A DNA stretch of 8,267 nt. It comes from Thermodesulfovibrio sp. Its GTDB lineage: Bacteria > Nitrospirota > Thermodesulfovibrionia > Thermodesulfovibrionales > JdFR-85. The stretch is from positions 1 through 8,267 of the forward strand of contig JALUSH010000198.1 of NCBI GenBank assembly GCA_027016675.1. The letters are read 5' to 3'. The position numbers and the translations under genes are program-made. The notes under the pieces are model-generated. The model saw nothing but the letters and a program-made list of their open reading frames with translations. It did no database searches and was not told where the DNA came from. Position 1 is the first letter of the stretch. Every line of letters begins with the position of its first letter. Below are positions 1-5,506 of the stretch, one piece after another.

Positions 1-58
1 CGTTTATCCTCCTTCTGGATTGAGATTTTTGGTGATTTCTTATCCAGAAAGGATAACG
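1..58. repeat. Imperfect inverted repeat at the left edge
   Basis: The left arm (1-20) and the reverse complement of the right arm (42-58) share CGTT, ATCCT and TTCTGGAT in order. They differ only by an extra T and an extra CC in the left arm, so all 17 bases of the shorter arm match. The spacer is 21 bases. No T-run follows on the + strand, so it is not an obvious terminator for a + strand gene. The - strand continuation lies outside the window. It could be a terminator of a - strand gene to the left or the end of a small repeat element. Confidence 0.5.
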
Positions 59-120
59 ATGTCCTTCCTTTATGTCAATACTTTACCAACTAATTTGGAG
101 AAGAACCTTCTTTTTTAATT

Positions 121-185
121 AAGGTGTGGGCATTATTTTTCTTCGGCACCCCTCCCCTGCTTACAAATCTTAAATTATTTGGACA
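121..185 (+). repeat. Dispersed intergenic repeat, copy A
   Basis: Bases 121-149 match 2061-2089 at 26 of 29 positions, all three mismatches being adjacent. The similarity continues with small indels to a shared TTTGGACA near 178-185 and 2119-2126. The copy lies in the 248-base non-coding stretch ahead of the ABC transporter. The short hairpin AGAAG-AAC-CTTCT (99-111), followed by T residues, lies just before it and could be a weak terminator of an upstream gene. No coding region is supported in 1-248. Confidence 0.55.
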
Positions 186-248
186 CTACTGACTGCTTGC
201 ATAATTTATATAGTGGTTTAAATTGCCCCACTTTGTTTATATTCAATT

Positions 249-974
249 ATGGAGATATTAGAGGTATCAGGGCTGAAGAAGATATTTAATGGAGTTGTTG
301 CCCTTAATGATGTGAGTTTCCATCTCCAGAGGGGTGAAATACTGGGTATCCTTGGACCCAATGGTGCAGGGAAAACCACGCTTATCCATTGCATACTGGG
401 ACTGATAAGACCCTCAGAGGGTAAAGTAAATATCTTTGGATATGATATTACACGCCATAGAAGCGAGATACTGAAGAGAGTCAATTTTGCATCCAATTAT
501 GTGTCACTGCCTTACTCTCTTACGCCCTTTGAAAACCTGATGGTCTTTGCCAATCTCTACGAGATTAAAGACCCTGTTGATAGATGCAACAGGATGCTGA
601 AACTGTTTGAACTTGAACAGTACAGGAATAAACCCACCAGGAGGCTTTCATCAGGCCAGCTTATGAGACTTAATCTTGCAAAGGCCCTGTTAAACAGGCC
701 TGAGTTGTTACTGCTTGATGAGCCTACCGCAGGGCTTGACCCTGAAATAGCAAAAAAGACAAGAGAACTTCTTTTAAGACTTGCACATACTGAGGGAATC
801 TCGGTCATCTATACATCACACAATCTCAAGGAGATGGAAGAGGTATCAAAAAGAATCCTGTTCTTAAACAGAGGTGTGGTGATTGCTGATGGAATGGTTA
901 AGAACCTTATCAGGCAGTACAAAAGCAAAACCCTTGAGGAGTTTTACTTTAAGGTTATAGGTAATGAGCACTAA
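249..974 (+). CDS. ABC-2 type transporter ATP-binding protein
   Basis: This is the cytoplasmic ATPase of an ABC exporter and would power the membrane protein encoded by the next gene. Visible motifs in the 241 residues are Walker A GPNGAGKT (36-43), signature LSSGQ (133-137), Walker B LLLLDEP (153-159, catalytic Glu158), D-loop GLD (162-164) and the switch His191. There is no glutamine between residues 44 and 123, so the usual Q-loop Gln is missing; the equivalent stretch reads NFASNYVSLP. The length is normal for a single-domain ABC-2 ATPase. The ATG at 249 has no Shine-Dalgarno upstream, where the sequence is TTTATATTCAATT, but it begins exactly at the expected domain start. The stop overlaps the permease start by 11 bases, which indicates translational coupling. 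The substrate cannot be read from the sequence; polysaccharide, lipid or drug export are all possible. Confidence 0.95.
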   Translation: MEILEVSGLKKIFNGVVALNDVSFHLQRGEILGILGPNGAGKTTLIHCILGLIRPSEGKVNIFGYDITRHRSEILKRVNFASNYVSLPYSLTPFENLMVFANLYEIKDPVDRCNRMLKLFELEQYRNKPTRRLSSGQLMRLNLAKALLNRPELLLLDEPTAGLDPEIAKKTRELLLRLAHTEGISVIYTSHNLKEMEEVSKRILFLNRGVVIADGMVKNLIRQYKSKTLEEFYFKVIGNEH

Positions 975-1755
975 AAGAGTCTGGGCAGTGGTACTCAGAC
1001 AGGCCTATCTGTACAAACGGAGCCTGCCAAGGCTCCTTGAGGTATTTTACTGGCCCATGGTAGACCTTCTGCTCTGGGGATTTGTGAGTCTTTACCTCCA
1101 GAAGGCTTCAAGCAAGATACCAGCCTTTGTGGTCTATTTTGTTGGAGCATTAATACTCTGGGACATCCTCTTCAGGGCACAACAGGGTATATCCGTATCA
1201 TTTCTTGAAGATATGTGGGCAAGAAATCTTATCAATATATTTGCCTCACCTATCAAAATTCAGGAGTATATTATTGGGCTTGTCTTTATTAGCATTTTGA
1301 AGATCTCCATTGCTTTTGTAGTAATGTCTGGGCTTGCATGGTTATTCTATTCCTTTTCCATTTTTAAACTGGGAATCTCCTTAATTCCCCTTATCCTTAA
1401 TCTTATGGCAATGGGATGGGCAGTGGGTATCTTTACCATGGCCCTTATACTACGCTTTGGCCAGGAAGCAGAGGTGCTGGCCTGGGCTGTGGCATTTCTC
1501 TTTATGCCCTTTTCTGCTGTTTTTTATCCGGTGGATACACTTCCGCCACTTCTTCAGAAGATTGCCTACTTTATTCCCTCATCCCATGTCTTTGAGGGAA
1601 TGCGGATACTTATTGATAAAAAAACTCTTTCAATCAACCACCTTGCCATAGCCTCTGTGCTTAATCTAATATACCTGACTTTAAGCACCCTGTTCTTTTT
1701 GCGGATATACCGAACAGCCCAAATACAAGGTATTCTGCCTAAAATTGGTGAATAA
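964..1755 (+). CDS. ABC-2 type transporter permease
   Basis: This is the inner-membrane subunit of the exporter whose ATPase lies immediately upstream. The 263 residues carry about six hydrophobic segments, near 27-45, 55-71, 102-130, 136-162, 169-190 and 227-248. Segment five runs into MPFSAVFYPVDTLPPLLQKI, followed by IPSSHVFEGMR. This is the C-terminal pattern typical of ABC-2 permeases, where a Phe/Pro-rich helix end precedes an amphipathic segment. The N-terminus is cytoplasmic and basic, as expected. The ATG at 964 lies inside the end of the ATPase gene, with only a weak AAGG upstream, so translation probably depends on coupling. ATPase and permease are separate chains, so the transporter should assemble from two copies of each. 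No substrate-binding or outer-membrane partner is present in the window, and the transported compound is unknown. Confidence 0.92.
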   Translation: MSTKRVWAVVLRQAYLYKRSLPRLLEVFYWPMVDLLLWGFVSLYLQKASSKIPAFVVYFVGALILWDILFRAQQGISVSFLEDMWARNLINIFASPIKIQEYIIGLVFISILKISIAFVVMSGLAWLFYSFSIFKLGISLIPLILNLMAMGWAVGIFTMALILRFGQEAEVLAWAVAFLFMPFSAVFYPVDTLPPLLQKIAYFIPSSHVFEGMRILIDKKTLSINHLAIASVLNLIYLTLSTLFFLRIYRTAQIQGILPKIGE

Positions 1756-1878
1756 TGATTATATTAGACAACCTACCCAGCACTGAGCATTTGGAAATAT
1801 ACCTGTAATCACAGGATTACACTCTATACCAACCTGTATTCAATGACAGGGTAGGGTCAGGCATAGATGCTCCTTTGA

Positions 1879-2032
1879 GAGGTGAAGAGGTGGTGAAGAA
1901 TACCCATGTAGCAATACCTACAGTAACTTATACCAGCATACTAATGTATCATCCCGAGGCTGAAAAGGCTGTGTCTTTATATAATTTAAAATCCTATTGC
2001 ATCAATGGGATGATGAACCACCTCTTCACCTC
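1879..2032. repeat. 16-base perfect inverted repeat enclosing 122 bases
   Basis: GAGGTGAAGAGGTGGT at 1879-1894 is the exact reverse complement of 2017-2032. Further in, GCAATA on the left and TATTGC on the right both lie 16 bases from the arms, so pairing can resume at the same register after a poorly matched stretch. The right arm overlaps a 17-base sequence found again at 8002-8018. Confidence 0.6.
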
Positions 2033-2126
2033 CTGTTTCAGAAGGATTTTTCCATTTTCAAAGGTGTGGTGCTTATTTTTCTTCGGCACTCTGCCTTATA
2101 CAGGTCTTGCCAATTTATTTTGGACA
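2009..2126 (+). repeat. Dispersed intergenic repeat, copy B
   Basis: Two modules are visible. The first, 2009-2025 (GATGATGAACCACCTCT), is identical to 8002-8018. The second, 2061-2126, matches 121-185. The distance from the start of the first module to the TTATT..TTCTTCGG core is 64 bases here and 66 in the copy near 8002, so the modules belong to one repeat unit. Confidence 0.55.
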
Positions 2127-2161
2127 TCAATGAGTTGTAATATACCTGCAAAGAATATCCA

Positions 2162-3052
2162 TTAACATGCCTTGCCTATCATAAAAGAGCACTCTGCATG
2201 TCTCATGATATTTCTTGATACACTTCCGAGCATGCCTTTGAGGCCTTTCAGCCCACGGCAGCCTGTTACTATAATATCCGCATCAATATTTCTGGCAGCA
2301 GAAAGTATCTCTGTTGATGGGTCACCCACCTTGGTGAGGGTTTTAATATCCTTGAAAGAATCTCCTAAAAACTCAATGGTCCTTTCAATGATCTCTTCTG
2401 CGCGGGAAAACTCCATGGTTCTGATCTTAGCCACCTCTTCCTTGGCCCTCTCATCTATCTCTATAAAGAATCTCTCGGGGATGTCATGAACAGGTGACTG
2501 GATGACATGTAGCACCGTTACCTCTGTCTCTATCTTGAAAGGAATAGAGGCAAGGAACCTGCCAGCTATGTCTGAATACTCAGAACCATCTGTAGCAAGG
2601 AGTACCTTAAGTGGCGGAGTAATCTCCCATTGCTTTTGTTTTATTGCTAACACTGGAACATGTGAGTTCAATACCACTGCACGGGTGGTGCTTCCCACAA
2701 TAAAAGAAGCCAGCCCTTTTACTCCCCTGGCTCCCATGACAATCAAATCAGCCTCTGTAGAGAGGGCTGCATCGATGATCGCCTTTTCCACATCCCCCTC
2801 TCTGATCTCGTCAGTAACCCTGGAAGGAATCCCCTTTAATCTGGCCCTTGTTTCTTCAATGATTCTGGGAGCCAGTTCTCCTTTGATATTATAGATAAGA
2901 TTGCTATAGGTCTCTACATCATGAACAAGGGGCACGAACTGGATCACATGAAGTATATGGATGGAATCATTCTCAGACAGTTTCAGATTATTCAAGAAAC
3001 CAGCCGCTCCAAGGGAGTGTTCAGAGCCATCTACAGGTAATAATATTTTCAT
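2162..3052 (-). CDS. Tandem universal stress protein (two UspA domains)
   Basis: This cytoplasmic protein of 296 residues consists of two UspA (PF00582) domains, residues 1-140 and about 147-296. Such proteins bind ATP or AMP and help cells survive starvation, redox or other stress; no enzymatic reaction is assigned. Each domain opens with the expected beta strand and DGSE (KILLPVDGSE; KVLLATDGSE). Domain 1 has the canonical nucleotide loop G-X2-G-X9-GS (G107, G110, G120-S121). Domain 2 has G-X2-G-X8-GS (G264, G267, G276-S277), one residue shorter than usual. The start was set at ATG 3052, because GGAGG (3060-3064) lies 7 bases upstream; the GTG at 3058 would be only one base from it. It is a single gene with a non-coding stretch on each side. 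No clear promoter was identified. Confidence 0.93.
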   Translation of the reverse strand: MKILLPVDGSEHSLGAAGFLNNLKLSENDSIHILHVIQFVPLVHDVETYSNLIYNIKGELAPRIIEETRARLKGIPSRVTDEIREGDVEKAIIDAALSTEADLIVMGARGVKGLASFIVGSTTRAVVLNSHVPVLAIKQKQWEITPPLKVLLATDGSEYSDIAGRFLASIPFKIETEVTVLHVIQSPVHDIPERFFIEIDERAKEEVAKIRTMEFSRAEEIIERTIEFLGDSFKDIKTLTKVGDPSTEILSAARNIDADIIVTGCRGLKGLKGMLGSVSRNIMRHAECSFMIGKAC

Positions 3053-3131
3053 AACCACCCCTCCCTTCCTGTAAGGTGCTTTCTTACTTATATCTTATCA
3101 CATAATTATCGTTCCTGAAACTGCAAACTTA

Positions 3132-3268
3132 TATCAGCCTTTTAAAAACTCTTTTTGTCATCCTCAACTCGTTTCAGGGTCTCATAAAATATTGAATTGT
3201 TAGATGCTGAAATAACTTCAGCATGACACAATAGCAGCAGTTTTAAGAGTTTTTTCAACAGGCTGATA
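3132..3268. mobile_element. MITE-like non-autonomous inverted-repeat element
   Basis: A 137-base palindromic element fills the gap between the stress protein and sirtuin genes. The outer ends TATCAGCCT (3132-3140) and AGGCTGATA (3260-3268) are perfect inverse copies. The similarity continues inward as AAAAACTCTT against AAGAGTTTTTT. A second inner pair runs from GTCATCCT..GTTTCAG (3157-3176) to CTGAAATAACTTCAGCATGAC (about 3207-3227). There is no open reading frame inside. The terminal TA on each side could be a duplicated TA target, as in IS630/mariner-type transposition, but TA is self-complementary and could equally belong to the repeat. The remaining 3269-3358 holds an AT-rich 7-base hairpin (3279-3299) and nothing else recognisable. 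Confidence 0.6.
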
Positions 3269-3358
3269 ATAAATGAACCTTTTCTCTAAAGCAGAAAAGA
3301 TAGAAAATTATAGAAGTCTCTTCTCCTAACCCTTCTTAATGAGCCAAAAATTAATGAA

Positions 3359-4123
3359 CTACCCCTTCAATGACTCCAGGATATTTGATAATACCTCTGA
3401 GGCTGGCTCTCTGAATATGACTGTTGCTATGTGGTCCCATGGTGTTTCAGTACGGTTGATAAAAATCAGCGCACCACCCTTTTGATGGGTGATCCTGGGA
3501 ATGGAAGCAGCAGGTTCTACCTGAAGAGATGAGCCTATCATGAGCATGAGATCAGACCTCCTGGCCTCATCCATTGCCCTGAACATTTCCATCTCCGGCA
3601 TGGGTTGTCCGAATGAAATGGTGGCAGGTTTAATGAATCCACCACAGTGAACACATCTGGGATCAAAATCAACCTCTTCCAGAATGGAATCTATCTTTTC
3701 AATGGGCCAGGTTCTTGAACAGTCCACACAGATGGCCTTTCGATTTGTGCCATGCAGTTCTATTACAATCTCGGGGCTGTTTCCTGCATCCTGATGAAGG
3801 CCGTCAATGTTCTGAGTAATCACGGCCTTCAGTATTCCCAGCCGTTCAAGTTCTGCAAGTGATAAATGTGCCTTATTCGGTCTGGCCTCACGCAGGTCTT
3901 TGTAAAGCTCGTGTTTCATCTTCCAGTATTCCTTCCGTGCCTCCGAGCTTGAAAGAAACTCCTGGTATGTAACAATTCGATATCTGTCCCAGACACCACC
4001 AGGGCTTCTGAAGTCAGCAATGCCTGATTCTGTTGAGATACCTGCCCCTGTGAAGGCCGTAACATAGGAGGCCTGCTTTATAAGGTTTGTTGCTTCCCTG
4101 ACCCTTTCTTCAAAGCCCTTCAC
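3359..4123 (-). CDS. Sir2-family NAD-dependent protein deacylase (sirtuin)
   Basis: The enzyme removes acyl groups from lysine side chains using NAD+, giving nicotinamide and O-acyl-ADP-ribose; it acts in the cytoplasm. All key motifs are present in 254 residues: GAGIS (26-30) and GIADFRS (34-40) for NAD, TQNID (103-107), catalytic His124 in ELHG, a four-cysteine zinc site (C132, C135, C157, C160), GSSL (197-200) and INR (222-224). The length is typical of bacterial CobB-type sirtuins. The Tyr/Arg pair used by desuccinylases is not obvious, so deacetylation or another acyl preference cannot be decided. The start is GTG 4123, with GGAGG four bases upstream, and no alternative Met lies near. 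It begins only 34 bases beyond the terminator of the DUF4382 unit, so it probably has its own promoter, which I could not place securely. The usual CobB partner, an acyl-CoA synthetase, is not in the window. Confidence 0.95.
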   Translation of the reverse strand: MKGFEERVREATNLIKQASYVTAFTGAGISTESGIADFRSPGGVWDRYRIVTYQEFLSSSEARKEYWKMKHELYKDLREARPNKAHLSLAELERLGILKAVITQNIDGLHQDAGNSPEIVIELHGTNRKAICVDCSRTWPIEKIDSILEEVDFDPRCVHCGGFIKPATISFGQPMPEMEMFRAMDEARRSDLMLMIGSSLQVEPAASIPRITHQKGGALIFINRTETPWDHIATVIFREPASEVLSNILESLKG

Positions 4124-4156
4124 AATACCTCCAGCATCTCTTTGTTCTGATAGGAT

Positions 4157-4193
4157 AAAAAGAGAGCCCTGCTGAAATCAACAGGGCTCTCTT
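4157..4193 (-). terminator. Intrinsic terminator of the DUF6502-DUF5666-DUF4382 unit
   Basis: On the - strand, AAGAGAGCCCTG (4193-4182) pairs perfectly with CAGGGCTCTCTT (4171-4160) across a 10-base loop, and the stem runs into a T-tract ending near 4157. It lies 52 bases past the stop of the DUF4382 gene. The 12-base stem with a GC-rich centre followed by T residues is a textbook rho-independent terminator. On the + strand the stem is followed by GCCGCTGAG, so termination there is not expected. Confidence 0.9.
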
Positions 4194-4244
4194 GCCGCTG
4201 AGATAAAAAAGTCATTCGCTGTTTCAGAGTCTTTATGTGAATCT

Positions 4245-5456
4245 TTAATCTTCAAACTCTATTTCATAGGCTATATTGACTGGGTTGCCTGAGGAGTCCT
4301 GTCCTTTAAAGTATTTCACCTCTATCTTGTTTGATGTTGATGGAATACTATCAGCACAGATCACCCTGTCTGTACCAGAGGTTTCGTCTTTTATACGGGT
4401 TTCTTTCGTGATTTTAATAGTTTCTCCAGAAACAGTAATTGTATAATCCACCGGGTCGAATGCATAAGGGTCTGTGCCTGTGACCTCAATTTCCGGCTGT
4501 ACCTTTAATGCAGAATAATCTGTCATACTTCTGTCAGGCACAGTGCAGGGAGTATAGGCAATGTCATCATCCTCGTCAACCTCTATCTTCGTGGCAACAA
4601 AAACTGTTCCATTCCATGTACCCTCCACTTCTACCTTCATGCCCACCTGAAGATCGGCAGATCCGGATATGCTACAGGCGGACTTTCCGTCGTCATCATC
4701 GCAATCAAAGTCTGTGCTGCCGTCATAAGTAACCGTCAAACTTGTACTGTCTGGCATGAAATGTCTGGCCTTAAGAATCCTGAGTACAAGGCTGTTTCTA
4801 CCTGTATCAATAGTCTCTATTATGCCCTTAAGACCATAATCATCGCTTTTCATTTCAAAATAGCCCTCATGCATGGAGCCATCGGCATCAAGTACTATCT
4901 TCGCGGTAACCTTGTTTGTGGTGGCATCATAAGTGAACTGTTTCAGGTCAAAATCAAGAATAACTTGTTGATTCCTGGTGACATTTGCTGCTCCCGGAAC
5001 CTCCATAGTACATTTGCCGGCAGAACAGGTGGTCCAGGCATTAGAATCATCAAAGGTCGGGTTCAGTTCATTGCCTGTATTGTCCACAAGAATCAGCCCT
5101 TCACCAAGGGTAAGATAAACCTTACTGTAACTGCCCTGTGGCAGGGAGCCGAGCTTTTCGATTATCCCTCTCAGTTCTGTCAGGTCATATGTGACACCCT
5201 GGGTATCCTCAAAGGCTGTCACAAGGGTCTTATCCGACGCCTTTTCAAACTCCACTTTGTAAAGGGTTACAAGCACTTGTTGATATGAATCACTCATATC
5301 ATCGGTGATGTAAAGACTGGCCTTACCTGTGGCTGTGGAACCACTGCTACCACCGCTTCCTCCTCCGCCACCACATGAGTACAGCATAAACGCGAGGGCA
5401 AGAAACAAAACAAATATAAGCCCTTTCCTCTGGTCTGTTAATTTTTTGCTTTGCAT
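4245..5456 (-). CDS. DUF4382 and DUF5666 domain lipoprotein
   Basis: This is a predicted envelope lipoprotein of 403 residues and unknown function. The N-terminus has a basic start (MQSKKLTDQRKG), a hydrophobic stretch and a lipobox ending MLYSC, giving lipidated Cys28. A glycine/serine tether (29-43) follows. Residues about 44-200 match DUF4382 (KASLYITDDMSDSYQQVLVTLYKVEF). Residues 209-294 look like a DUF5666 domain (GLKGIIETIDTGRNSL...VGMKVEVEGTWNGTVFVATKIEV), and 320-403 may be a divergent second copy ending KIEVKYF...AYEIEFED. Six cysteines besides Cys28 (144, 149, 252, 261, 304, 367) could form disulfides outside the cytoplasm. The acidic runs DFDCDDDDGK and DEDDD suggest cation binding, which is inference. 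The start at ATG 5456 is set by AGGAGG seven bases upstream. It is the last gene of the three-gene unit, 50 bases after the DUF5666 gene. Confidence 0.88.
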   Translation of the reverse strand: MQSKKLTDQRKGLIFVLFLALAFMLYSCGGGGGSGGSSGSTATGKASLYITDDMSDSYQQVLVTLYKVEFEKASDKTLVTAFEDTQGVTYDLTELRGIIEKLGSLPQGSYSKVYLTLGEGLILVDNTGNELNPTFDDSNAWTTCSAGKCTMEVPGAANVTRNQQVILDFDLKQFTYDATTNKVTAKIVLDADGSMHEGYFEMKSDDYGLKGIIETIDTGRNSLVLRILKARHFMPDSTSLTVTYDGSTDFDCDDDDGKSACSISGSADLQVGMKVEVEGTWNGTVFVATKIEVDEDDDIAYTPCTVPDRSMTDYSALKVQPEIEVTGTDPYAFDPVDYTITVSGETIKITKETRIKDETSGTDRVICADSIPSTSNKIEVKYFKGQDSSGNPVNIAYEIEFED

Positions 5457-5506
5457 GTTAATACCTCCTTTTGCCTTTTATTTGCTCTATCAAAGAAACC
5501 TGCTCA

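Larger units (their letters stand above)
1756..2161. other. Non-coding stretch between convergent genes, rich in palindromes
   Basis: These 406 bases separate the + strand permease from the - strand stress protein. CCTACCC (1772-1778) is the inverse of GGGTAGG (1849-1855). Between them lie TGTAATC-ACAG-GATTACA (1804-1821) and two CCTGT/ACAGG pairs (1802-1815 and 1833-1850). A perfect 16-base inverted repeat follows (1879-1894 and 2017-2032), then copy B of the dispersed repeat. None of the hairpins is followed by a T-run, so no intrinsic terminator can be named. The frame from ATG 1755 is open to 2165 except for one TAA at 1806-1808, and may be a decayed gene. Confidence 0.6.

Noticed and set aside
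99..116. AGAAG-AAC-CTTCT hairpin with following T residues as a sure terminator
   Set aside because: The stem is only five base pairs with three-base loop, and no upstream gene is visible in the window; it is mentioned only as possible.
1875..2165. A 96-codon protein starting at TTG 1875
   Set aside because: There is no ribosome binding site, its C-terminal third is the dispersed repeat, and it ends inside the stress protein gene. It is kept only as a possible decayed frame.
3132..3268. CRISPR or tRNA-like structure
   Set aside because: There is one nested inverted repeat with no regularly spaced direct repeats, and no tRNA cloverleaf or anticodon arm could be drawn.
3279..3299. CTTTTCT/AGAAAAG hairpin as sirtuin terminator
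   Set aside because: The stem is AT-rich apart from its ends, and on the - strand it is followed by GGTTCATTTATT, not a T-run.
4761..5288. Open frame of 175 codons on the + strand
   Set aside because: It is antisense to the DUF4382 lipoprotein, whose signal peptide, lipobox and domains are clear. No ribosome binding site or family match was seen for it.
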